Origin: Laterigemmans sp052161645
GTDB taxonomy: Bacteria; Planctomycetota; Planctomycetia; Pirellulales; Pirellulaceae
DNA length: 64,000 nt
Assembly (NCBI GenBank): GCA_052161645.1
Contig: CP197414.1
Direction: 5' to 3' (one strand)
Position numbers and translations under genes: made by a program. Position 1 is the first letter of the stretch. Each line of letters begins with the position of its first letter. Below, piece by piece: positions 1 to 6,877 of the stretch. The notes below the pieces were generated by a model. The model saw only the letters and a list, made by a program, of their open reading frames with translations, had not been told where the DNA came from and ran no database searches.

Positions 1-135
1 GGCCGTGCGATCAAGGCACTGACTCGGAAATATGAGCGAATGGCGGGACAGCTTGCGATGCATAACAATCCGTTGCACGCGGAGCCGCGGGCCGCGCGGC
101 TTCTGAAATCAATCTCGTTCGCCGCGGCCCGGTGA
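1..135 (+). CDS. 3' end of an unrecognised integron cassette gene (partial)
   Basis: Frame 1 is open from the window edge to a TGA at 133-135, giving about 44 residues rich in Arg, Ala and Leu. The frame runs through most of the attC-like site at 60-150, so the last two dozen residues are encoded by the recombination site itself, as is common for cassette genes that lack an early stop. The same happens in the HDAC cassette at 6878-7795. The family cannot be recognised from so short a tail. Confidence 0.4.
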   Translation, partial: GRAIKALTRKYERMAGQLAMHNNPLHAEPRAARLLKSISFAAAR

Positions 136-150
136 ACGGTGTCGTTCCCG
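60..150 (+). other. attC-like site closing the leftmost cassette
   Basis: GCATAAC (60-66) and GTTCCCG (144-150) are the outer boxes. The inner arms pair: bases about 67-95 match the reverse complement of about 119-146, including the GCCGCGGGCCGCG/CGCGGCCCGG region. The 91-bp length, outer AAC/GTT and imperfect palindrome with unpaired bases fit integron attC architecture. The next cassette begins at 144. Confidence 0.75.
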
Positions 151-588
151 GCGTCAAGCTCTTCGGGCCTGAACTTGGTCTCTCTGCAATCGTCCATTGA
201 AAGCCCATGCTCGATGATTGGTGCGCGCGAACAAGCCTCGAGTACTGATCGATGCGCTTGCCTTGCAACTTGCTATCGGTTGAACCAGTGCCAACTGCGT
301 CCTTTCCGGACGAACCTGATGCTGCCGAAGTTGCTCGCGAGATACCTCCAATTAAATTTTCCACTGCCGTCCCAGGCGAAGATGCTCGCAATAAAGTCAA
401 TCTGGCTCCCGGAACTCAAAAATGATTGCAAGCGGGCTTGGACTACGGTACCGTAATGGAATGAATTGGCCGGCCCGGATGCGCTCCGGATCGTGGCGCG
501 AGCCGGGAACCATACGATCCACCCCAGCCCTCGCCATACTCCGATTTTTCAAATCTAGCTCTACCGCTCGGGCGAGGTAATCGCAACC
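144..588 (+). repeat. Integron cassette A, copy 1 of 3 (445 bp)
   Basis: This cassette starts at GTTCCCG (144), has the matching CGGGAAC at 504-510, and ends where the next core site begins at 589. Two further nearly identical copies lie at 974-1417 and 1897-2341. No family is recognised. A 57-codon ORF (252-425, ATG to TGA) has plausible acidic composition and follows a stop, but its ATG is ACG in copy 2. Short open stretches in the other forward frames suggest a decayed gene rather than an intact one. A longer frame (139-456) is open in all copies but looks non-coding in composition. Confidence 0.75.
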
Positions 589-595
589 GTTACGG
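504..595 (+). other. attC-like site of cassette A copy 1
   Basis: CGGGAAC (504-510) opens the site and GTTACGG (589-595), which belongs to the next cassette, closes it. The arms CCCTCGCC and GGGCGAGG pair around a loop containing GATTTTTCAAATC. CGGGAAC is the exact complement of the core that opens this cassette at 144. Confidence 0.75.
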
Positions 596-973
596 CTGCG
601 GAGGATGAAGCTTGCGCTGACGGAATCCAATGCGGCAGTTGCGCTTGGATGATTTCCAGTTTTCGAGGTGCGCGTGGATGATCTTCAAGGGCGGCGGTGC
701 GCTTAAATGATTTTGAGAACTGAAGGTGCGCGGACGCCGGATTCCGTAACCATTTCTTCGCTGCGAGCCTGACCATTCCAGTCGTCCCGGAGCCCAAGAA
801 GCGATCTGCAAAAATAGTTGATCCGATCAATGGCGATTGGTACGATCAGGCCAGGCTGCAGCTCGCGGGAGTTCCGTGCCGAGAAAAGCATCCGTAACAA
901 TACGATGCAACCCAGCCCGAAAAACTTTGGTTCCTTGCGATCCAGCTCATCCTCGGGCGGGCTGATCGTTACC
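589..973 (+). other. Integron cassette B, no convincing gene
   Basis: The cassette begins at GTTACGG (589), its attC opens with the complementary CCGTAAC at 892-898, and the following core is at 974. The 300 bp between hold no convincing gene. An ATG behind GGAGG at about 605 gives only 15 codons. The main content is a degenerate 29-bp tandem repeat at 640-734. It could be a non-coding or regulatory cassette, or a decayed one. Confidence 0.6.
640..734 (+). repeat. 29-bp degenerate tandem repeat in cassette B
   Basis: Units at 640-668, 669-697 and 698-726 plus a partial unit at 727-734 each begin TGCGC and contain a GATGAT or AATGAT block about nine bases in. Divergence between units is high, so this is either an old duplication or a structured element. 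Confidence 0.55.
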
Positions 974-980
974 GTTCCCG
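892..980 (+). other. attC-like site of cassette B
   Basis: CCGTAAC (892-898) is the exact complement of the GTTACGG that opens cassette B. The site closes with GTTCCCG (974-980). The inner arms ACCCAGCCCGA and CGGGCGGGCTGAT pair imperfectly, as expected of an attC stem. Confidence 0.72.
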
Positions 981-1417
981 GGTCAAGCTCTTCGGTCCTG
1001 AACTTGGTCTGTCTACAATCGTCCATTGAAAGCTCATGCTCGATGATTGGTGCGCGCGAACAAGCCTCGAGTACTGATCGACGCGCTTGCCTCGCAAATT
1101 GCTATCGGTTGAACCAGTGCCAACTGCGTCCTTTCCGGACGAACCTGATGCTGCCGAAGTTGCTCGCGAGATACCTCGAATTAAATTTCCCACTGCCGTC
1201 CCAGGCGAAGATGCTCGCAATAAAGTCAATCTGGCTCCCGGAACTCAAAAATGATTGCAAGCGGGTTTGGACTGCGGTACCGTAATGGAATGAATTGGCA
1301 GGCCCGGATGCGCTCGGGATCGTGGCGCGAGCCGGGAACCATGCGATCCACCCCAGCCCTCGCCATACTCCGATTTTTCAAATCTACCTCTACCGCTCGG
1401 GCGAGGTGATCGCAGTC
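974..1417 (+). repeat. Integron cassette A, copy 2 of 3 (444 bp)
   Basis: Nearly identical to copies 1 and 3. The outer boxes are GTTCCCG at 974 and CGGGAAC at 1333-1339. In this copy the start codon of the 57-codon candidate ORF is ACG (1081), and scattered substitutions fall in all codon positions, which argues against strong coding constraint. The downstream core differs from copy 1, as cassette boundaries predict. Confidence 0.75.
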
Positions 1418-1424
1418 GTTCGGC
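1333..1424 (+). other. attC-like site of cassette A copy 2
   Basis: CGGGAAC at 1333-1339 opens and GTTCGGC at 1418-1424 closes a 92-bp imperfect palindrome nearly identical to the site at 504-595, apart from the closing core, which belongs to the VOC cassette. Confidence 0.75.
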
Positions 1425-1447
1425 AACAAGAATAAAGCGAGAGTCAC

Positions 1448-1801
1448 ATGGGAAGACCAGTCGTCCATTTTGATATCGGCTGTCCTGACGCGCAACGGTC
1501 ACGAGCATTCTACGAAGCGACCTTCGGATGGACTTCGGAGGAATATGGGCCCTTATCATTTAAACTAAATACTGGCTCGCAGGACGGAATTCATGGTTTC
1601 ACGACTGCGCTAGGCCATGAGCCGCACAATTATGTGATGCTGTATATTGAGGTCGAAGACATACCACGACAGGTCGCGTTGATCGAGTCAAATGGGGGAA
1701 GTATTGTTGTCCCGGAAACCCAGGTCCCTGGAAGTGGCCACTTTGCTTGGTGTCGAGATCCCCACGGCAACTTGTTCGGGCTCTGGAAGCCACAATCGTG
1801 A
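1448..1801 (+). CDS. VOC (glyoxalase/bleomycin-resistance fold) family protein, cassette-borne
   Basis: This 117-residue protein spans one vicinal-oxygen-chelate module. It opens with VVHFDIGCPD and an early His, then RAFYEATFGW, a central YVMLYIEVED strand, and ends with the family's closing pattern DPHGNLFGLW. VOC proteins often bind a divalent metal and act in isomerisation, dioxygenation or antibiotic sequestration, but the substrate cannot be deduced here. The ATG at 1448 lies 30 bp after the cassette core at 1418. The stop is 11 bp before the R'' box GCCGAAC (1812), so the gene fills the cassette. VOC genes are common integron cargo. Confidence 0.85.
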   Translation: MGRPVVHFDIGCPDAQRSRAFYEATFGWTSEEYGPLSFKLNTGSQDGIHGFTTALGHEPHNYVMLYIEVEDIPRQVALIESNGGSIVVPETQVPGSGHFAWCRDPHGNLFGLWKPQS

Positions 1802-1811
1802 TGCCGAAGTC

Positions 1812-1903
1812 GCCGAACAAGGCGGTCAACCCGAGCGGCGGATGACACGGGTTTTTGAAATCACAGTTACTTGGCCGCCGCCGGGTTACCTCGGTCGTTC
1901 CCG
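1812..1903 (+). other. attC site of the VOC cassette
   Basis: This is the clearest attC in the window. GCCGAAC (1812-1818) is the exact complement of the GTTCGGC that opens the cassette at 1418. The arm containing CAACCCGAGCGGCGG pairs with CCGCCGCCGGGTTACC, leaving one extrahelical A, and GTTCCCG (1897-1903) closes it. One extra base in one arm is a hallmark of attC used for strand selection by integron integrases. Confidence 0.85.
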
Positions 1904-2341
1904 GCGTCAAGCTCTTCGGGCCTAAACTTGGTCTCTCTGCAATCGTCCATTGAAAGCCCATGCTCGATGATTGGTGCGCGCGAACGAGTCTCGAGTACTG
2001 ATCGATGCGATTGCCTCGCAACTTGCTATCGGTTGAACCAGTGCCAACTGCGTCCTTTCCGGACGAACCTGATGCTGCCGAAGTTGCTCGCGAGATACCT
2101 CCAATTAAATTTTCCACTGCCGTACCAGGCGAAGATGCTCGCAATAAAGTCAATCGGGCTCCCGGAACTCAAAAATGATTGCAAGCGGGTTTGGACTACG
2201 GTACCGTAATGGAATGAATTGGCGGGCCTAGATGCGCTCCGGATCGTGGCGCGAGCCGGGAACCATGCGATCCACCCCAGCCCTCGCCATACTCCGATTT
2301 TTCAAATCTACCTCAACCGCTCGGGCGAGGTGATCGCCGCC
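1897..2341 (+). repeat. Integron cassette A, copy 3 of 3 (445 bp)
   Basis: Third copy, opening with GTTCCCG at 1897 and with CGGGAAC at 2257-2263. The 57-codon candidate ORF is open here at 2005-2178. As in the other copies, no protein family is recognised. Confidence 0.75.
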
Positions 2342-2348
2342 GTTAGGT
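2257..2348 (+). other. attC-like site of cassette A copy 3
   Basis: CGGGAAC (2257-2263) to GTTAGGT (2342-2348), nearly the same arms and loop as in the other two copies. The closing core GTTAGGT fits the classical GTTRRRY consensus, unlike most others in the array. Confidence 0.78.
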
Positions 2349-2387
2349 GCATGACGAAGGGAAAACAAATTGCGGAACAATAACGTC

Positions 2388-2828
2388 ATGAAGATTCTGG
2401 CCGCAGGACTCGTTGGCGGCTTTCTTGGAAACGGGGTGCTGGGCGCCTTGTTTTCCAGCCCACCGGTGCAAGCGATTCTTTACAATCCCGAATGGCAAAG
2501 CCAACTCTTCATCGATGTCACTCCGAAACGAAACATACCCGTCTCGGTCACTGGCCTTGTGGTGTTAAGCATAATACATGCGTGGCTTTTTAGTGTTTTC
2601 ATGCCCTCGATGCCTGGCACGACATGGTTCAAAAAAGGAATGTTCTGGGGCCTCACGATCTGGTTGATGTATTGGCTGTTTCAGGAATGGTTTATCTACA
2701 ATACGTTGCTTGATGAACCGCTTGTTCTGAATTTGCTCGAACTGAGTCTCTTGATGTGTGGTTCGTTGGTTGAAGGAATAGTCATTGCATTTGTTCTTGC
2801 AGGCACGCCGTCACGAATTGCCGAATGA
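2388..2828 (+). CDS. Small integral membrane protein, cassette-borne, unknown function
   Basis: A protein of about 146 residues with four predicted membrane segments: near the N-terminus (GLVGGFLGNGVLGALF), around VTGLVVLSIIHAWLFSVF, around MFWGLTIWLMYWLFQEWF, and near the C-terminus (LLELSLLMCGSLVEGIVIAFVL). I chose the ATG at 2388; an in-frame TTG at 2370 would add six residues. The gene sits alone between the core GTTAGGT (2342) and the complementary ACCTAAC (2840), so it is the cargo of one cassette. The family is not recognised and the function is unknown. Confidence 0.7.
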   Translation: MKILAAGLVGGFLGNGVLGALFSSPPVQAILYNPEWQSQLFIDVTPKRNIPVSVTGLVVLSIIHAWLFSVFMPSMPGTTWFKKGMFWGLTIWLMYWLFQEWFIYNTLLDEPLVLNLLELSLLMCGSLVEGIVIAFVLAGTPSRIAE

Positions 2829-2839
2829 GACAACAACGC

Positions 2840-2852
2840 ACCTAACAATTGC
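2840..2852 (+). other. Left part of an attC split by a group II intron
   Basis: ACCTAAC (2840-2846) is the exact complement of GTTAGGT at 2342, so it is the R'' box of the membrane-protein cassette. The rest of a matching attC (AAAGCGTTGGACGCGGAGCC onward, closing at GTTTTTT, 6861-6867) lies nearly 4 kb away, past the intron. The few bases next to the junction (about 2847-2853) cannot be assigned to exon or intron with certainty. Confidence 0.65.
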
Positions 2853-2892
2853 AATCGGGATAGGAGCCCGGTTACCCGGGACCCCTCCCACA

Positions 2893-2921
2893 ACACCTAG
2901 CATGCGGGTCCGCACTAGGCG
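2893..2921 (-). ncRNA. Group II intron domain V (catalytic hairpin)
   Basis: The minus strand folds as CGCCTAG paired with CTAGGTG, carrying a distal TGCGG/CGCA stem with a small loop. The initial CGC rather than AGC matches class IIC catalytic triads. It overlaps the stop codon of the intron reverse transcriptase. Confidence 0.7.
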
Positions 2922-3603
2922 TTTCGACGCAAGGATGCAAGCGATAGCCAGCGCTCTTCAAGATTAAACAAGCCCTCGGCGGCTAGGTACTCGTTGGATA
3001 AAGCTCGTTGGACACCCGACGTCGTGGAAAGACGCCAGGGACCCTTGCCGCTCATCGCGAAGCCACGAGCGACACGATAAGACAAGCACAACGACATCAG
3101 ATTCTTCAGCCGGGTCTTCGATTTCCGCCACTGCTTCCAGTAACAGGCGCGTACCCGACGACGAATCCATTTGTCTAAGTTGGTGAACGTTGTCTTCACT
3201 TGATCCAACGCAAAGTAGCCTAACCAACCACGAGCATAAGCACGGAACTCTGCATAGCGTGACTTCATCGACACGCCTCGGTTTCTACGAAAGATCTCCG
3301 AGACACGTTGTTTGAAAGTCGCGAGCTTCTTCTTGCTCACCCGGATCTGGCCGCCGTAGCCACGAAATTCGTAACCCACGTACTCAAGCCCATCCGTCTT
3401 GCGGATTTGGCTCTTGTTGTGATTGACGGACAGTTTCAATCGGTCGGTCAAGAAGCGTTCAATGCTCCCGTACACACGCCGCGCCGCCGCTTCTGTTTTC
3501 GTGAAGATCACGAAGTCATCTGCGTACCGCACGAACGGCAACCCTCGTCGTTCCAACTCCTTGTCCAAGTCATCTAAGTAGATGTTGGCCAGCAGCGGAG
3601 ACA
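2915..3603 (-). pseudogene. Group II intron reverse transcriptase/maturase, C-terminal part
   Basis: Read leftward from the recombinase insertion, this part begins at SPLLANIYLDDLDKELERRG and contains the catalytic YADD box, the palm block DGLEYVGYEF, and the thumb/maturase X region typical of class C RTs, ending in FNLEERWLSLASLRRNA. The N-terminal part is at 5686-6269. Joining the two at the insertion gives PQGGPLSPLLANI without gain or loss of a residue. The gene is inactive as it stands because of the insertion here and a frameshift in the other half. Confidence 0.88.
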
Positions 3604-5685
3604 TCGCTCCTCCAACGATATTGCAAACAACGGCGGTTTCTTGGATAGATTGATCCCAAGAAAGGCGTTGACGACGGCGTATGGCGAAGGCTGGAAGTCG
3701 CCGTAAGCTGTTTTCAAGCAAGTGTTTACAGATTGATTGCAAATGTCTCATGGAGGAGATTCCGATGGCAAAGCCTGCCAAACTCAAAACTGACAGCCAA
3801 TCCATTGCTGTCATTCGCAGTTACCATCCAATTCGGATCGAACGCGAGTTGCTAGCTCAGGTTTTTGATCTGGCCGAGCGTGGTTGCTCCGCCGGTAACA
3901 GTCGTGCTGCCAAACTCGGTTTGGACACTGACGCGGTCGACGGTCAGGGCAGCGGGCCTTCGACGCAACACGACTTTGGAGCTCAGAGCGTGCCGCAGCA
4001 ACGGGATCAACTGGAGGCTGTCGCATGACGACTCATTCCAATTCAAACGTCGAAGCGGCCATCTACGGGCGAGTCTCATCGGACGCGCAGGCTCAAGAGC
4101 AAACCATCGAATCTCAAGTGGCCGACATGCGTCGAAAAGTGAGTGCAGACGACGTCTCATTGCAAGACAAGAACTGCTTTCTCGACGATGGAGTGAGCGG
4201 TTCAACACTTCATCGGCCAGCGCTCGAGCGACTGAGAGATGCAGCATACGTGGGTCAGTTTCAAAGACTCTACGTTCATTCGCCCGATCGACTGGCACGC
4301 AAGTATGCCTATCAAGTTTTGATCGTTGATGAATTGCAAAAGCTGGGTATTGAAATCGTGTTTCTCAACCGCGCGATCGGTGCCAGTCCTGAAGAAGATT
4401 TGCTGTTGCAGATGCAAGGCATGTTTGCTGAATACGAACGCGCCAAGATCATGGAACGCAGTCGTCGCGGCAAGCGTCACGCAGCCACGCGCGGCAGCGC
4501 GAGCGTGTTATCTGCTGCGCCGTACGGATACCACTACATCACCCGTCGCGACGGTGATGGGCAAGCCGCGTATGAAATTGATGAGCAACAAGCGGCTGTT
4601 GTCCGGCAGGTGTTCCAGTGGGTCGGTCGCGATCGATTGTCGATTGGTGAAGCGACGCGTCGGCTGACGAAGTCGGACACGGTGACGGCGACAGGCAAAG
4701 CCACGTGGGATCGAACAACGGTGTGGGGAATGCTGAAAAACCCGGCATATAAAGGCTCTGCGGCGTTTGGAAAGACACGCACGGGACCGCGACGGCCGCA
4801 GCTTCGAACTCAACGAGGCAACTCGAAAACGCCGCGACGCACAGGTTCTACTTACGATACCGAAGCGAGCGAGCAGTTGTCGATTTCGGTTCCGGCAATC
4901 GTTTCATCGGAGCTGTTCGATGCCGTGCAAACACAGTTGACCGAGAACCGACAGCGTGGTCACGAGTCACGTCGTGGAGCGAAGTATCTACTGCAAGGCT
5001 TGCTGGAATGTAGCAATTGTGGATATGCGCTTTACGGCAAACCAGTCAGTAGCAAGAGTGCAAAAGGCAAAGTGCGTTCTTACGCCTACTATCGTTGCAT
5101 CGGAACCGATGGATATCGGTTTGGCGGCAAGCGAGTCTGCGAGTGCAAACAGGTGCGCACCGACAAACTTGATGAGGCCGTGTGGAATGATGCGTGTGAG
5201 TTGTTGCGTCATCCGAAGCTGCTCCGCCAAGAGTACGAGCGACGACTGGCCGCGCCGAGCGATAGTGACTCTGTTGTATCGATCAAGAAGCAATTCGCGT
5301 CATCGAAACGCAGTGTGGAACGCTTGATCGATGCGTACACCGATGGTGTGCTTGATCGAGCTGAATTCGACCCTCGCTTAAAGCGTGCGCGTGACCGTCT
5401 AACGAAGCACGAACAGCAATTGCGGAATCTTGAATCGGAGTCGCGCGAGCAGTCGACGTTGCGTGAGTCGTTGTCGTGTTTGGACAGCTTCTGCGAATCG
5501 GTGGGCACGAACCTGGAATCCACTAACTGGACACTGCGTCGCGAGATTCTGCGAACACTGATTGACAAGGTCGTTGTCGAACCAGATCAGATTCGGATCG
5601 TGTACCGAATCAACTTCCCCCTTTTTGCGAAGAAAGCTAGCAAAGCCGGAAGCGAGAAAGTTTTGCACTTTTGTTGGAGGAGCGA
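3604..5685. mobile_element. 2082-bp serine-recombinase element with 13-bp terminal inverted repeats
   Basis: The ends are TCGCTCCTCCAAC (3604-3616) and GTTGGAGGAGCGA (5673-5685), perfect inverted repeats. Deleting 3604-5685 joins GACA to ACGG and restores the RT codons for GGPLSP on the minus strand, so insertion was precise with no target duplication that can be seen. The element holds a small gene (3765-4028) and a large serine recombinase (4025 onward) as an overlapping pair. The recombinase frame has no stop within the element: its last element-encoded codons, read as CWRS, are the right repeat, and translation continues 133 bp into the RT gene. Confidence 0.85.
3765..4028 (+). CDS. Small accessory protein upstream of the serine recombinase
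   Basis: An 87-residue protein starting at the ATG at 3765, preceded by a strong GGAGGAG (3752-3758) at good spacing. It contains a charged helical segment, IRIERELLAQVFDLAERG, and a low-complexity C-terminus with many Gln. Its TGA (4026-4028) overlaps the ATG of the recombinase (4025) in an ATGA junction, implying translational coupling. A role as a cofactor or regulator of the recombinase is inferred from position only; the family is not recognised. Confidence 0.65.
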   Translation: MAKPAKLKTDSQSIAVIRSYHPIRIERELLAQVFDLAERGCSAGNSRAAKLGLDTDAVDGQGSGPSTQHDFGAQSVPQQRDQLEAVA

Positions 5686-5818
5686 ACGGGCCGCCCTGTG
5701 GAGTGCCTACTTCGGTTGCTTGCAAAACGCCTTTAACCATTACACCGGCTCGCAGGAAGCGTCCGATCAGACGCAGCACTTGTTTGTCTCGGACCCGACG
5801 AGCCACTTGCGCCATTAA
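4025..5818 (+). CDS. Large serine recombinase (resolvase/invertase superfamily)
   Basis: A 597-residue protein that cuts and rejoins DNA through a phosphoserine intermediate. The N-terminal resolvase domain (about residues 10-155) has YGRVSSDAQ with the nucleophile at about Ser18, followed by VHSPDRLAR and an EYERAKIMERSRRGK linker helix. The recombinase domain follows (about 170-290), then a zinc ribbon with CSNCG and a second Cys pair, then a coiled coil (about 405-485). The last 45 residues or so are encoded by the interrupted RT gene, outside the element, so the natural C-terminus is probably near the FCWRS that codes the right end repeat. It is the likely mobility enzyme of the element at 3604-5685. 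Confidence 0.9.
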   Translation: MTTHSNSNVEAAIYGRVSSDAQAQEQTIESQVADMRRKVSADDVSLQDKNCFLDDGVSGSTLHRPALERLRDAAYVGQFQRLYVHSPDRLARKYAYQVLIVDELQKLGIEIVFLNRAIGASPEEDLLLQMQGMFAEYERAKIMERSRRGKRHAATRGSASVLSAAPYGYHYITRRDGDGQAAYEIDEQQAAVVRQVFQWVGRDRLSIGEATRRLTKSDTVTATGKATWDRTTVWGMLKNPAYKGSAAFGKTRTGPRRPQLRTQRGNSKTPRRTGSTYDTEASEQLSISVPAIVSSELFDAVQTQLTENRQRGHESRRGAKYLLQGLLECSNCGYALYGKPVSSKSAKGKVRSYAYYRCIGTDGYRFGGKRVCECKQVRTDKLDEAVWNDACELLRHPKLLRQEYERRLAAPSDSDSVVSIKKQFASSKRSVERLIDAYTDGVLDRAEFDPRLKRARDRLTKHEQQLRNLESESREQSTLRESLSCLDSFCESVGTNLESTNWTLRREILRTLIDKVVVEPDQIRIVYRINFPLFAKKASKAGSEKVLHFCWRSERAALWSAYFGCLQNAFNHYTGSQEASDQTQHLFVSDPTSHLRH

Positions 5819-6269
5819 GACGTCATGTTGGACTCTATCGAACGAACTTCGACAAGTCAAAATCTGCGGCATAGCGGTAGCCACGACGGATCGTGGCACG
5901 CACCTGCTTGGCTGCTCCGTGAGCCGAGCGCCGAGGTCGAAAGCCGTGACTCGATTCGCTAAAGTGCGGATCGAAAATCGGCGTTAAGACTTGCACGATG
6001 GCTTGTTGGATCAAGCGGTCGACTATGTTTGGTATACCTAGCAAACGCTGACCACCATCGGGTTTGGCGATGGACTTTTGTCGCACAGCACCGGGCGTGT
6101 ACGTACCATCGACCAAGGCTGGCTGCTCGGCTCGCGCCGCGACGTTTGATCCCGGTCGGGATAGTGAACCTGTGGTCTCGTGACCATCGCCGCCTGAATG
6201 ATACAGGTCGACTTGCCGCGAGGGGTTCCTTCGTCGCAAGTGAGCCGATGGCTCCTCCTTGTTCTTCAT
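5686..6269 (-). pseudogene. Group II intron reverse transcriptase, N-terminal part, with frameshift
   Basis: RT blocks are clear from SIAKPDGGQRLLGIPNIVDR through FSESSHGFRPRRSAH, ADFDLSKF and LQATEVGTPQGGP, which abuts the recombinase element. A single extra base near 5843 breaks the frame in the SKFFDRVQ block: removing one G restores it. The N-terminus before the IAKPDGG block does not match class C RTs well, so the true start is uncertain. Together with 2915-3603 this is one degenerate maturase gene. Confidence 0.82.
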
Positions 6270-6780
6270 CGTTCGGTCCTTCCTGTTTCCGTTGGACTCG
6301 GAAGCTCAGTACTATGCCCTCTGCTGATCCCTGCCTCGCCCACCGTGGATTGCTCCGCGATGTTCCCGGCTTTCAGGCAAGCCTTACCCGCGGGAACGAA
6401 CGACGGCTCGCATGCCGTCTGGCAGGTCTCCCCGGATAAGAGCGTGATGTTTCGCTGCGCAAGCTCTCCGTTTACCTGAGCGGCGGATTGGTAACGGCTT
6501 CGCGATGTTGTGCTCGCTCGCCCGGCCGCCCCGGCCTTATACGAAGTTTCTATCCGTAGCCTCGCAGCTTTGACGTGATCGCGTCCGGGTGGCGATAAAC
6601 AAACCCGGCGTTTACGCACACGATCGCAGGCTTCCTCTCCACGGTCTGTTGCCTCGCCGCAGTTGCCCTCGTCTCGTAATTGACTTTCGTCGTGGAACAT
6701 TTGGTATGCTGTTAATGAAAGGTTTCCAATCTCGTACAGGAGACTCGCACCCCATAACATCACGCCCGTGCCGGGCGTAC
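6270..6780 (-). ncRNA. Group II intron 5' ribozyme region (domain I to IV)
   Basis: This 510-bp stretch between the intron 5' end and the RT gene has no convincing coding sequence. It opens on the minus strand with GTACGCCCGGC and the complementary GGGCGT hairpin, then a GGGGTGCGAGTCTCC block like that seen early in bacterial group II introns. A long minus-strand frame crosses it but reads as low-complexity Arg/Ser/Ala and is taken as ribozyme shadow. Confidence 0.6.
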
Positions 6781-6782
6781 CC

Positions 6783-6867
6783 AAAGCGTTGGACGCGGAG
6801 CCGCCGATCGCGTCTGTTTTGAAGTCAATGTTGGTTGGCGGCGGCCCGGTCAACGCGGTCGTTTTTT
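6783..6867 (+). other. Right part of the intron-split attC
   Basis: AAAGCGTTGGACGCGGAGCCGCC pairs with the downstream arm GGCGGCGGCCCGGTCAACGC, again with an extra A in one arm, and the site closes at GTTTTTT (6861-6867). The AAC that should open it is missing here and lies at 2844-2846, on the far side of the intron. Confidence 0.75.
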
Positions 6868-6877
6868 GGCTCGATCG

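Larger units (their letters stand above)
2853..6780 (-). mobile_element. Group IIC-attC intron (interrupted by a recombinase element)
   Basis: Read on the minus strand, the intron starts near 6780 with GTACGCCCGGC, a close variant of the bacterial intron 5' end, and ends near 2853 after a domain V/VI module. Domain V (about 2893-2921) reads CGCCTAG...CTAGGTG around TGCGG and CGCAT, with a CGC triad as in class IIC. Domain VI has a GTAA loop and a bulged A. The RT stop codon (TAG, 2915-2917) falls inside domain V, as is usual for class C. Without the 2.08-kb insert the intron is about 1.85 kb. It is antisense to the cassettes and sits in an attC, the known habit of IIC-attC introns. Boundaries are uncertain by about 10 bp. 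Confidence 0.8.

Noticed and set aside
139..456. 105-codon frame open in all three cassette A copies
   Set aside because: Composition is unlike real proteins (Cys/Ser/Leu scattered without pattern), and substitutions among copies do not favour third codon positions. It overlaps attC-proximal sequence and a better small ORF in another frame.
640..734. CRISPR-like array
   Set aside because: Units are adjacent with no unique spacers, are too divergent, and no cas genes occur in the window.
3604..5685. Classical insertion sequence with target-site duplication
   Set aside because: No DDE transposase is present and no duplicated flank was found; the flanks join to give an intact RT motif, so a serine-recombinase mechanism fits better.
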